Shown here: in pieces, positions 6,966-14,604 of the stretch
Position numbering within the stretch: position 1 is the stretch's first letter
How the letters are laid out: the number at the start of each line of letters is the position of its first letter
From: Cohnella baijiui
GTDB lineage: Bacteria; Bacillota; Bacilli; Paenibacillales; Paenibacillaceae
Assembly (NCBI RefSeq): GCF_020731285.1
Contig: NZ_JAJFOW010000052.1
Location: 1 to 41,257, forward strand
Length of the DNA: 41,257 bases
Reading direction: 5' to 3'
The notes under the pieces: model-generated
Told to the model about the DNA's origin: nothing
What the model saw: the letters and a program-made list of their open reading frames with translations, nothing else
Database searches by the model: none
Program-made: the position numbers and the translations under genes

Positions 6966-8531
6966 TTACGCTGGGTTACGTCCCTGAGTCGTCGGGCGTG
7001 CCGACGTCTCTATTATATCGTAATCCCCGCTCGGAGAAAAGTCGACAGGCAGCCATAGCGTAAAGCGGCTTCCGCCTTCGGGCTGCGATTGCACCTCAAG
7101 CTGGGCGCGATGCATATCGGCGATCCACTTGGCGATGGAAAGGCCGAGCCCAGTCCCCGACGTCTGGCCGCGGGAAACGTCCGCCCGGTAGAAGCGGTCG
7201 AAAATGTGCGGAATCTCTTCTTCGGCGAGCCCGATGCCGGTATCGACCACCGACAGGCCCACCCGGTCGTCCCGCCGGATCGCCTCGAGCCGCACTTCGC
7301 CCGCCGGCGTATACTTGAAGCCGTTCTCGATGAGGATGAACAGCAGCTGGAGCAAATAATCGCGGTTGCCGACGACCCACACGCCGCGCAGCGGCTCCAG
7401 CGAGCCGACGACCCACGCGGCATGCCGCGGGAGGAAGACGGCGCGCCGCGCCGCTTCTTCCGCGAGCGGAAGCAGCGGGAGCCGCTCCTTGTCCATGACG
7501 TACCCGGCGTCCGCCCGCGCGAGCGAGAGCAGATCGTTGACGAGACGGCTCATTCTGCGCGCTTCGTCCGCGATGTCGTGAATGGCCTCCCGGGACATCT
7601 CCTCGCGTTCAAGCGGACTTAGCCTGGATCTCGGCAGCGTCGCGTCGCCTTCGATCGTGCCGTCCGTGAGCGCGGCCGGAGGCTCCGCCCAAATTTTCGC
7701 GAGCAGGTCCACGTTGCCCCGGATCGTCGTAAGCGGCGTCCGCAGCTCGTGCGAGGCGTCGGAGACGAACCGGCGCTGCGCCGTGTTGGACTCCTCGAGA
7801 TCGTTGTAAGCCCGCTCGACCCGCCCCAGCATGTGATTGAGGGTGCGCGTCAGCCGTCCGATCTCGTCCTGGCTTTCCCCCGGGATCCGCAGCTTGAGGT
7901 CGGAGCCGATCTGGATTTTCTCGGCCGCTTCCGTCACCCGTTCGATGGGGCGCAGCGCCTTGCGGGCAAGGAACAGGCCGAGGGCGAACGCAAGCACGAG
8001 GCCCGCGAGGCCCGCCGTCCACAGGATGGTGCGCATCTGCCCGAAATACTCCTGCTCCTTGCCGATATAGGTGGCGACCTGCAGCAGCCCGACCAGCTGC
8101 CCCGTCCCTTCGAGCCCTAACGGAGTTTCGTAGACCAGGAAGGTTAGACCCTGGACCTCCTCCGTCTTAAATTTGGTCGCCACTCTGCTCGCTTCCGGAT
8201 AATGAAAGGTGATTTCCTGGCTGTCCACGTTTCCGCGCAAAATCGGACTTTTATAATAGACGACGCCTTTGACGTTCTGGGAATAGCTCACGACCTGGAC
8301 GCCAATGATCGCATCCAACGTGTACGACCTCCCCAGATTCAACTCGCCGGAGATGGGGTTGGCCGTCAGCACCTGTGACTTGATGATCTTGTTTGCCTCG
8401 AACGACAGACGATCCTTCAACTGGCCCATCGTATTGCGGAAAACGACGGTGTACAGGATGAGGCCGAACGCTACCAGCGTCGCGGCGAGCAGGCCGGAAT
8501 ACCACAGCGTCAGGCGAAGCCGAATCGACAT
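6966..8531 (-). CDS. HAMP-domain sensor histidine kinase
   Basis: A 521-residue membrane sensor kinase. TM1 is at about 9-31 and TM2 at about 169-189, enclosing a ~135-residue extracytoplasmic domain. HAMP follows (about 190-245, starting KALRPIERV), then HisKA with the phospho-acceptor His261 in SDASHELRTPL, a ~30-residue insertion (PPAALTDGTIEG region) in the dimerisation domain, and an HATPase domain with IENGFKYT, DTGIGLAEEE and GTGLGLSIAKWI. It starts three bases after the response-regulator stop, so the two are an operon. Adjacent htrA suggests a secretion- or envelope-stress sensor like Bacillus CssS, but the sensor domain is not recognisably CssS, so no symbol is given. Confidence 0.93.
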   Translation of the reverse strand: MSIRLRLTLWYSGLLAATLVAFGLILYTVVFRNTMGQLKDRLSFEANKIIKSQVLTANPISGELNLGRSYTLDAIIGVQVVSYSQNVKGVVYYKSPILRGNVDSQEITFHYPEASRVATKFKTEEVQGLTFLVYETPLGLEGTGQLVGLLQVATYIGKEQEYFGQMRTILWTAGLAGLVLAFALGLFLARKALRPIERVTEAAEKIQIGSDLKLRIPGESQDEIGRLTRTLNHMLGRVERAYNDLEESNTAQRRFVSDASHELRTPLTTIRGNVDLLAKIWAEPPAALTDGTIEGDATLPRSRLSPLEREEMSREAIHDIADEARRMSRLVNDLLSLARADAGYVMDKERLPLLPLAEEAARRAVFLPRHAAWVVGSLEPLRGVWVVGNRDYLLQLLFILIENGFKYTPAGEVRLEAIRRDDRVGLSVVDTGIGLAEEEIPHIFDRFYRADVSRGQTSGTGLGLSIAKWIADMHRAQLEVQSQPEGGSRFTLWLPVDFSPSGDYDIIETSARPTTQGRNPA

Positions 8532-8534
8532 GGC

Positions 8535-9221
8535 CTAGCTATCTCCTTTCAGGACGTACCCCGCGCCGCGGACGGTCTGGATCAACCGTTTGCCGCCTTG
8601 CTCCTCCAGCTTCTGACGCAGCATCGCCACGTACACCTCGAGCACGTTGGACTCCCCGCTGTAGTCGTATCCCCAGATGCGCTCCATGATCTGGTCGCGG
8701 GAAAGCACCCGCTTCGGATTCTGCATGAACAAGTGCAGCAGATCGAATTCCTTGGCCGTCAGTTCGATACGCTTGTCCTGGCGGATCGCTTCTCGGCCGT
8801 CCACGTCGAGCACGAGATCCTCGAACCGCAGCCGATTCGTCTCCTCCGCCTGTTCCGGCCGTCGCCGCAGCAATGCCCGCACCCGCGCCATCAGCTCTTC
8901 GAGCGCGAACGGCTTGACGAGATAGTCGTCGGCTCCGATGTCGAGCCCCTTGACCCGGTCCTGCACGTCGTCCTTGGCCGTCAACATGAGCACCGGCGCG
9001 TTGACGCCGGCCGCCCGGAGCCGTCGGCATACCTCCCAGCCGTCGAGCTGCGGCATCATGACGTCCAGAATGACGAGGTCCGCGTGCCGCCCCGCCAGAA
9101 TGCGCAATCCTTCCATTCCGTTCGGCGCGGTCGTCACTTCGTAGCCTTCGAAAGCCAGGCTGCGCCGCAGCAGCGATGTAATTTTGTCGTCGTCGTCGAT
9201 TACGATAATATGCGGTCTCAT
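8535..9221 (-). CDS. OmpR/PhoB-family response regulator
   Basis: A 228-residue two-domain regulator. The receiver domain has the acidic pocket IDDDD (9-12), phospho-acceptor Asp53 (LVILDVMMP), the TAKDD switch and the KPF lysine. The C-terminal winged helix (about 125-225) contains LTAKEFDLLHLFMQNP, LSRDQIMERIWGYDY and IQTVRGAGYVLKGD. It is presumably phosphorylated by the kinase encoded immediately downstream. The gene lies 86 bp after htrA; that gap holds a stable hairpin but no good T-tract. ATG 9221 has GGGGAGATCGGC upstream. A pair of 10-bp direct repeats near the htrA promoter (10994-11014) is a candidate binding site. Confidence 0.94.
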   Translation of the reverse strand: MRPHIIVIDDDDKITSLLRRSLAFEGYEVTTAPNGMEGLRILAGRHADLVILDVMMPQLDGWEVCRRLRAAGVNAPVLMLTAKDDVQDRVKGLDIGADDYLVKPFALEELMARVRALLRRRPEQAEETNRLRFEDLVLDVDGREAIRQDKRIELTAKEFDLLHLFMQNPKRVLSRDQIMERIWGYDYSGESNVLEVYVAMLRQKLEEQGGKRLIQTVRGAGYVLKGDS

Positions 9222-9245
9222 GCCGATCTCCCCTTATTCAGCACA

Positions 9246-9271
9246 AGGGGGCAGCCATGGCGACTGCCCCC
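9246..9271 (-). repeat. Stable hairpin between htrA and the response regulator
   Basis: GGGGGCAG (9247-9254) and CTGCCCCC (9264-9271) form an 8-bp GC-rich stem. The minus-strand 3' flank is TTGTGC, not a T-run, so this is more likely a partial terminator or mRNA processing/stability element. A second small hairpin, GGAACG-CTCT-CGTTCC, is at 9291-9306 next to the htrA stop. Confidence 0.55.
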
Positions 9272-9307
9272 CGTTGATCTGGTGCGGTGCGGAACGCTCT
9301 CGTTCCG

Positions 9308-10927
9308 TTATTGCTGCTGTTGCGATTGCTGCGGCTGCTCGTAATCGTTTTTGTTGCCGATTTTGACGGTCAGCTCGAGCGTTTTGCCGTCCCGGTACAC
9401 GTCCAGCTTCACTTCGTCCCCGACGTTTTTCTTCTGGATGGCGGCGATCAATTCTTCCTTCGTGTTGTACTTGGTGCCGTCCATGCCGAGGATGACGTCG
9501 TATTGGCGAATGTCCGCTTTGTAAGCCGGGGAGCCGTAGAGAATGCTATTGACGAGCGAACCGTTCGTATCCTTCAAGCCGAGCTGCTTGGCGGCGCCGG
9601 AGGTCACGTCGGCCAGCGTCGCGCCGATGAACGGAGACGGCTTCGTCGGAATTTTCGTGTTGTTCTTCAGGTTGTCGAGCACTTCCGTGATCGTACTCGT
9701 CGGGATGGCGAAACCGATCCCCTGCGCCTGGGAGCTGACGGCCGTGTTGATGCCGATGACTTCGCCGTTCAAGTTAATGAGCGGACCGCCGGAGTTGCCG
9801 GGGTTGATCGAAGCGTCCGTCTGCAGCAGATGCTGGTAGTTGCGGGTACCGTCGCTGTCTTGGATGCTGATTTCGCGTTCGTTCGAGCTGAGGACGCCGA
9901 CCGTGACCGTATGGTCGAAGCCGTACGGGTTGCCGATCGCCACGACCCAGTCGCCCATGTTCGCGCTGGTCGAGTCTCCGAGCTTCAGCGTCGGAAAGTC
10001 GCTGCCTTCGATCTTCAACACGGCGAGGTCGAGATCGTAGCTGGAGCCGAGCAGCTTGGCCGTATATTTCTCCTGATGGCCCGTCACCGTCACCTTGATC
10101 TCGTCGGCGCCGTTAATGACGTGCTGGTTGGTCAGGATGTAGCCGGTGGAATCGAAGATGAAGCCGGAGCCCATGCCTTCTTCCTGCAGCGCGCCGTCTT
10201 GGCCGTTGCCTTGGTTCCCTTGGTTGCCTTGGCCGCCTTGGCCGCCCAAGTCGTCGCCGAAGAACTGCCGGAAGAACGGGTTGTCGTCCCACGGGCTGCT
10301 GCCGCGCGAGGACGCCTTCACGTACGTCTCGATCTTGACGACCGCCGGGCTTGCCTGCTCGAAGATCTTCGCGATGTTGTTCGGCCGGACCACGTCCGAC
10401 GTATTGCTGACCGGCTTCACGCCGCTGTCCTGGGTGGTCGAGGCTGCCGGAACGGCCGAGCCGAGCTTCTCCGAGGTGAACCAGTTGTTCCGGTCCGCCG
10501 CGAACATCAGCCCGCCGACCGCGACGACGCCGACCATGAACGCCGCGAACATCGAGCGGAAGGACGTGCGCTTCGGCGGCTTCGGCGCCTCCCAATTGCG
10601 GCCGCTGCCGGATACGGTGAAGGGCCGGTACTCCCGCGTCTGCGCGGTGACGACCTCGGTCGGGTTGCCTGTCCCGGGATCCTCGCTATTGAAGTTGTTC
10701 GCCGAACGCTCGTTGCGTTGCGGACCGAATGTATAGGGCTCCGTCTCGCTGCGGCTCGTTTCGTACGGATCGTGCCGAGGCGCTTCGTAGCGGGAGTCGC
10801 CTTCCTGCGCGGCATACCGGCTGGTATTTGACTCTTCTTCTGAAGCCTCGTATTTCTTCGGCTCGTTGTCTTCCCCATATCGGAAACCGAAGAAATCCTC
10901 TTCCGGCCGTTTGTTTTGATCGTCCAT
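9308..10927 (-). CDS. htrA: HtrA/DegP-type membrane-anchored serine protease
   Basis: A 539-residue S1C protease that degrades misfolded exported proteins at the outer membrane face. It has a long, charged, cytoplasmic N-terminus (1-124), one TM helix (about 125-143), a linker and a trypsin-like domain with catalytic His269 (LTNQHVING), Asp300 (YDLDLAVLK) and Ser379 (NPGNSGGPL). One PDZ domain (about 430-525) follows, then a Gln-rich tail. A GGQGNQG-type Gly/Gln repeat (228-244) lies in the LA-loop region. ATG 10927 has GAGGAGGAACAGACG upstream; the open frame extends to 11233 but overlaps other signals. It heads a probable operon with a two-component pair, as Bacillus htrB lies beside cssRS. 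The exact paralogue (HtrA, HtrB or HtrC) cannot be fixed. Confidence 0.93.
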   Translation of the reverse strand: MDDQNKRPEEDFFGFRYGEDNEPKKYEASEEESNTSRYAAQEGDSRYEAPRHDPYETSRSETEPYTFGPQRNERSANNFNSEDPGTGNPTEVVTAQTREYRPFTVSGSGRNWEAPKPPKRTSFRSMFAAFMVGVVAVGGLMFAADRNNWFTSEKLGSAVPAASTTQDSGVKPVSNTSDVVRPNNIAKIFEQASPAVVKIETYVKASSRGSSPWDDNPFFRQFFGDDLGGQGGQGNQGNQGNGQDGALQEEGMGSGFIFDSTGYILTNQHVINGADEIKVTVTGHQEKYTAKLLGSSYDLDLAVLKIEGSDFPTLKLGDSTSANMGDWVVAIGNPYGFDHTVTVGVLSSNEREISIQDSDGTRNYQHLLQTDASINPGNSGGPLINLNGEVIGINTAVSSQAQGIGFAIPTSTITEVLDNLKNNTKIPTKPSPFIGATLADVTSGAAKQLGLKDTNGSLVNSILYGSPAYKADIRQYDVILGMDGTKYNTKEELIAAIQKKNVGDEVKLDVYRDGKTLELTVKIGNKNDYEQPQQSQQQQ

Positions 10928-10993
10928 CGTCTGTTCCTCCTCGGACCGCCTTGACTGCGGCGGATCATCTTTCTTGCTTCCATCTTCCTCTAG

Positions 10994-11014
10994 CAACCTT
11001 AAAACAATCTTAAA
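10994..11014 (-). promoter_or_regulatory. Candidate response-regulator direct repeats at the htrA promoter
   Basis: CAACCTTAAA (10994-11003) and CAATCTTAAA (11005-11014) are direct repeats 11 bp apart, the helical spacing used by OmpR-family regulators. They lie 67-87 bp upstream of htrA. Which regulator binds is inference. Confidence 0.5.
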
Positions 11015-11042
11015 CCGAAATGAAGCCGAAGTAAAAGATGGG

Positions 11043-11082
11043 CAAAAGCAAAGGCGGCGCCCTCCGGCCGATGGGAGGGCGC
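11043..11082 (-). terminator. Terminator after the liaFSR-yugN cluster
   Basis: GCGCCCTCC (minus strand, 11082-11074) pairs with GGAGGGCGC (11065-11057) around an eight-base loop. CGCCTTTGCTTTTG follows. It starts 15 bp past the YugN-like stop. Confidence 0.7.
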
Positions 11083-11096
11083 TGCTGCTGCTAGAG

Positions 11097-11510
11097 TCAA
11101 GCCGGATAGATGCTTTCGATCTCGCTGAGCCGTTTGCGCGCGTCTTCCAGCCAATGGCGCTCGATCTCCGCATCCGGATCGGACGGCGCGGCGAACTGGT
11201 CGAACATGCCCCCGAACGTTCGGGGCTGCGCATCTTGATCCAATCCTTCCTCGTATACGTGCTTTAAAACATAGGGTTCGCCGAACTTGATCTTGGCGTC
11301 CGTCTCCTCGGCTTCGCCGTCCAGGTTGCCGCCCGTTACAGTGAAGGGCAGGCGCAGCCAAACTTGACGCGCGTCGTCCAGCGCGCAGTCGAACGAACCG
11401 CGGTCGTATTCCCAATTGCCCCCGAGCGAAAAGCCGTGATCGGCCAGCCGGAGCCGGGTCTGCGTGAATTGGCCTTCCTGAGAAGTTAGGCTGGAGCTTA
11501 GGGAGAGCAT
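11097..11510 (-). CDS. YugN-like protein
   Basis: A 137-residue soluble protein. The central block HGFSLGGNWEYDRGSFDCALD followed by VWLRLPFTVTGGNLDGE is the YugN-family signature; the C-terminal third is acidic and helical, ending DARKRLSEIESIYPA. Function of the family is unknown. No signal peptide or TM segment is present. ATG 11510 has AAAGGTGG upstream. It lies 45 bp downstream of liaR on the same strand and before a terminator, so it is probably the last gene of the lia transcript, although nothing in the protein points to cell-envelope stress. Confidence 0.75.
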   Translation of the reverse strand: MLSLSSSLTSQEGQFTQTRLRLADHGFSLGGNWEYDRGSFDCALDDARQVWLRLPFTVTGGNLDGEAEETDAKIKFGEPYVLKHVYEEGLDQDAQPRTFGGMFDQFAAPSDPDAEIERHWLEDARKRLSEIESIYPA

Positions 11511-11555
11511 GCGAATCCACCTTTTTATTTCTAGGTTACCCAGGCTTCCCCCGCT

Positions 11556-12233
11556 TTAACCTTGACGGACCCATCCTTTCCGGTGCGCGAAAATGGCCAG
11601 CTGCGTCCGGTCGTCCACTTCGCATTTCATCAGCAAATTGCTGACATGGGTTTTGACCGTCTTGATGCTGATGTGAAGCTCGTCGCCGATCTCCTTGTTC
11701 GACTTGCCTTCCGCGATCAGGAGCAGCACCTCCCGCTCCCGCTCGGTCAAGCCCTCGTCCTCGCTTTGCGCCGATCGGCGGCGCAAGCCGCGCGTGAGCG
11801 CCTGCGAGACGTCGCCGCTCATGACGGGCATACTGCGCAGCGCGCCCTGCATCGCGTAAACCAGCTCGTCTGCCGACACCGTCTTCAGCACGTAGCTGAC
11901 CGCGCCGGCCTCAATCGCTTCCACGACCTTTTCGTCTTCGAGAAAGCTCGTCAGTATAATGATGCGCAGATCCGGGTAACGCTCCAGCAGCGCGCGCGTC
12001 GTCTCGACGCCGTCCATTTCCGGCATCATGAGATCCATGAGCACGAGTTGGGGCATCCGTCCGCCGAGTCCGCCCGCGCCCAGTAGGGCGATCGCCTCGC
12101 GGCCGCTCGACGCCTCCCCGATCACTTCAAACCGCGGATCCAATAACAAATAAGTTCGTATGCCGGCACGCACCATTTCGTGGTCGTCCACGATGAGGAC
12201 CGGGCAGGGGTTTGCCGCTTCGTTTCCGTTCAT
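11556..12233 (-). CDS. liaR: LiaR-like NarL/FixJ response regulator
   Basis: A 225-residue regulator of the cell-envelope stress three-component system. The receiver domain has DDH (16-18) and phospho-acceptor Asp67 (LVLMDLMMPEMDG). The LuxR-type helix-turn-helix is in the last 70 residues (LTEREREVLLLIAEG, NKEIGDELHISIKTVKTHVSNLL). The receiver carries a small Gly-rich insertion (LGAGGLGGRM, 51-60) before the phospho-acceptor strand. Its ATG is immediately adjacent to the liaS stop, and AAAGGAGCC lies within the liaS end, so translation is coupled. Together with the liaF-like gene this supports LiaR rather than another NarL-type regulator. Confidence 0.9.
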   Translation of the reverse strand: MNGNEAANPCPVLIVDDHEMVRAGIRTYLLLDPRFEVIGEASSGREAIALLGAGGLGGRMPQLVLMDLMMPEMDGVETTRALLERYPDLRIIILTSFLEDEKVVEAIEAGAVSYVLKTVSADELVYAMQGALRSMPVMSGDVSQALTRGLRRRSAQSEDEGLTEREREVLLLIAEGKSNKEIGDELHISIKTVKTHVSNLLMKCEVDDRTQLAIFAHRKGWVRQG

Positions 12234-13316
12234 TCAGCTCGTCGGCTCCTTTGTTGGAAGGTGATCGGTTTCAGGTTCGACTTCGGCCTCTCTGGCGGCG
12301 GGCGCGAACTTCGGGAACGTCACCCGCACGCGCGTCCCCGAGCCCGGCTTGGTCAGAAATTCCGCTTCGCCGCCGAGCTTTTGCGCGCGTTCGCGCATGG
12401 TGGACAGACCGTAGCTTCCGGCTTTCGTCTGTTCCGCGCGGAAGCCGGTTCCGTCGTCGTCGAGCGCCATCGTTACCTGGCGATCGGTCTCGCCCAGCAC
12501 GAGGCGGACTTCCTTTGCCTCGGCATGCTTGACGACGTTCGCCATCGCCTCCTGGATAATGAGGAACAGCTGGTGCTCGATCGCCTCGGCGAGCCTTCCC
12601 GATACCTGCAGATCAAGCGTGCCCTGGAGCCCGTTTTGACGGCAGTAGTCCGGGAACCAGCGATCCAGCGCTTCGGTCAGCGTGCGTCCTTGAAGCTCCA
12701 TCGGGCGCAGCTGCGCGATCAATCCCCGCATTTGCTTTTGCGCGGAAGAGGACATGTCGATCAGCTGTTTCATAACTTTGTCCGCTTCGGTCGCATTCCG
12801 CTGCAAGAGCAGGGGCAGCGCCGAAGCGGACATATGGATGGCGAACAGCTGCTGGCTGACCGTATCGTGCAGGTCCCGCGCCAGGCGCCGCCGTTCTTCA
12901 AGCACCGCCGCCTCTTGGGTCGGCGCTTCTTCGTTGATATCCTTTTCCCCCAACTGCTGGAGGAGCTTCAGACGGCCTTCCAAGCCGTCCATCAATCTGT
13001 TGAAATCCCGATAGGCCTGAGCAAAGCCGTCTCCGGACCCTAACTTCGGGAGGCGCATGCTCCAGTTGCCGGCCGCGGCTTGTTTCATCGCCTCTTGAAG
13101 CTGGTCGATGCGAAGCTGGACGCGCCTCCCGATGACATAGGCGAGGATGACGTCTCCGACCAGGAAGGCGCCTCCCCACGTATACCACCATTCGGCATCG
13201 GGCACCTTGCCCATAACCGAAAACCATCCCGCATAGACCAGGACAAGCAGGATCATCGTCGACAGGGTCGCGAAGATGACCCATTCCCACTTGCTGTTGC
13301 GCACGAGCCTCATCAT
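12234..13316 (-). CDS. liaS: LiaS-like sensor histidine kinase
   Basis: A 360-residue intramembrane-sensing kinase with two TM helices (about 12-34 and 46-63) and only a very short external loop, typical of LiaS. HAMP follows (about 64-120), then HisKA_3 with phospho-acceptor His150 (RRLARDLHDTVSQQLFA) and an HATPase domain with IIQEAMANVVKHAEA and LDDDGTGFRAE. It starts six bases after the liaF stop and abuts liaR. In Bacillus, LiaF holds this kinase inactive until cell-wall antibiotics or envelope damage act. The signal here is presumed similar. Confidence 0.92.
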   Translation of the reverse strand: MMRLVRNSKWEWVIFATLSTMILLVLVYAGWFSVMGKVPDAEWWYTWGGAFLVGDVILAYVIGRRVQLRIDQLQEAMKQAAAGNWSMRLPKLGSGDGFAQAYRDFNRLMDGLEGRLKLLQQLGEKDINEEAPTQEAAVLEERRRLARDLHDTVSQQLFAIHMSASALPLLLQRNATEADKVMKQLIDMSSSAQKQMRGLIAQLRPMELQGRTLTEALDRWFPDYCRQNGLQGTLDLQVSGRLAEAIEHQLFLIIQEAMANVVKHAEAKEVRLVLGETDRQVTMALDDDGTGFRAEQTKAGSYGLSTMRERAQKLGGEAEFLTKPGSGTRVRVTFPKFAPAAREAEVEPETDHLPTKEPTS

Positions 13317-13322
13317 GATCGT

Positions 13323-14348
13323 TTACCCTACCTTCGTCACGCGTACGTCTCCGATAAACGTATTGACGACCAAGACGACTTGTCTGTCCGAATCCGCGAA
13401 CGTCGGCGTCTCGACGGCCATCTGGTTAAAGAGCCCCCCGCGCTTCTGCTCGAGTACTTTGACGTCGCCGATCAAGCAGCTCGAGACGACGCGGATGCCG
13501 ACGGAAAAGTCGTTCGGCACGAATACCTTGACGTCGCCGATAAAGGAAGAGACGTAGATGCGCGTCTCGCCGCCCGGGATCTGGGCGCGGGTCAGGTCGA
13601 TCGTCGTATCGCCGATGAAATGCGATAGACTCATCGGCTTCAGCTCCCAGTAGTCGTGGCCGATATGGATATCGCCGATGAAGCGGCTGTAGTCCTCCCG
13701 ATGGCCACCCCATTTATGGCCCGGCACGCGATGGTAGTCCCTCCACATGCGCTCGGCCTCTTGCCTTTCCTTCGGTCGGTAGCCCCGCGGCTCCTTCGGA
13801 GGGTATCCCTGCGGCTCCTCCGGCTCGCCTTGGCCGTTCCCCTGCGGGGGCGGAGGCGTTTCATCGAACGCGTTCGGGTGGTCGTACGGCGTGGGCGGCG
13901 GAGGCGGCGGGTAGTCCGGCGCTGGCGGAGGGGTGAAAGGCGGCGGCGTCACCGGGTTCCAGCTATTCGACTCTCCGTTTCTGTCCCTGTTCCTGTCCCT
14001 GCGCGATTTGGTACGCGCCCCCCGAGTCACGAGGCCGATGCCGAACACGATGAGTATGAAAGGAACGGCGAGACGAATCAGCTCTCCGAGCCCGATATCG
14101 AACCATCCCAAATTGCGCCCCAAGAAGTAGACCCCGACCAGCACCACGATCGGATTCCACCAATAGCCGCCCTGGCGCTGCAGAATGAGGCCCTGGATGC
14201 CGACGAGAATGAGGATGATGGGCCAAAAGAGACGGAACAGCTCGCCGATATCGATCGTGATCGTCCCGGATTGATTGAGCAAATAGACGACGCCGATACC
14301 GATCAGCACGACGCCCCAGAAAATGCGGTGCAAAACAGATTGGTTCAT
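13323..14348 (-). CDS. liaF: LiaF-like inhibitor with proline-rich linker
   Basis: A 341-residue membrane protein that in the Lia system represses LiaS. The N-terminal ~105 residues contain four hydrophobic segments (7-24, 40-57, 63-77, 88-107). A polar and proline-rich linker follows at about 110-215 (TPPPFTPPPAPDYPPPPPP), then a C-terminal domain (about 220-341) with four FIGD/LIGD repeats (FIGDIHIG, FIGDTTID, FIGDVKVF, LIGDVKVL) and a last FIGDVRV, characteristic of the cell-wall-active antibiotics response domain. Bacillus LiaF is about 240 residues, so the linker explains the extra length. ATG 14348 has GGGGGAA upstream. No liaI/liaH genes precede it; amt is divergent. Confidence 0.88.
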   Translation of the reverse strand: MNQSVLHRIFWGVVLIGIGVVYLLNQSGTITIDIGELFRLFWPIILILVGIQGLILQRQGGYWWNPIVVLVGVYFLGRNLGWFDIGLGELIRLAVPFILIVFGIGLVTRGARTKSRRDRNRDRNGESNSWNPVTPPPFTPPPAPDYPPPPPPTPYDHPNAFDETPPPPQGNGQGEPEEPQGYPPKEPRGYRPKERQEAERMWRDYHRVPGHKWGGHREDYSRFIGDIHIGHDYWELKPMSLSHFIGDTTIDLTRAQIPGGETRIYVSSFIGDVKVFVPNDFSVGIRVVSSCLIGDVKVLEQKRGGLFNQMAVETPTFADSDRQVVLVVNTFIGDVRVTKVG

Positions 14349-14385
14349 GAAGATTCCCCCGTTGTTTCCGAGTTGTTGCAGCCTC

Positions 14386-14391
14386 ATTATA
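14386..14391 (-). promoter_or_regulatory. -10 element of the lia operon promoter
   Basis: TATAAT on the minus strand lies 38 bases before the liaF start. No good -35 hexamer is found 16-18 bases further upstream, so the promoter probably needs an activator. Confidence 0.55.
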
Positions 14392-14435
14392 ACGGAAATC
14401 CAGCATTCCCCATAGCGGCGCCGGAATGAATTTGC

Positions 14436-14453
14436 CTCGGTCTCGAGACCGAG
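14436..14453. promoter_or_regulatory. Perfect 18-bp palindrome between lia and amt promoters
   Basis: CTCGGTCTCGAGACCGAG is a perfect 18-bp palindrome centred about 66 bp upstream of the predicted lia start and just before the amt nitrogen box. It suits a dimeric regulator such as a NarL-type protein, but binding of LiaR is not shown. Confidence 0.55.
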
Positions 14454-14461
14454 CCCAAACA

Positions 14462-14478
14462 TGTCATGTTATGTAACA
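14462..14478 (+). promoter_or_regulatory. GlnR/TnrA-type operator upstream of amt
   Basis: TGTCATGTTATGTAACA fits TGTNA-N7-TNACA exactly. Its centre is about 51 bp upstream of the predicted amt start, the position from which Bacillus TnrA activates nrgAB. Confidence 0.8.
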
Positions 14479-14485
14479 TATTTCG

Positions 14486-14514
14486 TTGACATAGGTAACT
14501 TATCACTATATAAT
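14486..14514 (+). promoter_or_regulatory. amt promoter, full sigma-A consensus
   Basis: TTGACA (14486-14491), 17 bases, TATAAT (14509-14514). The start is expected near 14521, giving a leader of about 84 nt before ATG 14605. Confidence 0.88.
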
Positions 14515-14604
14515 GATTGCGGATTTCGTTTTGTATGTCAGGTTTTCACAAAAAAACCATCCGATTTATGCAGAAATATCGGTTTGTCCCTAGGAGGAAA
14601 TCAT

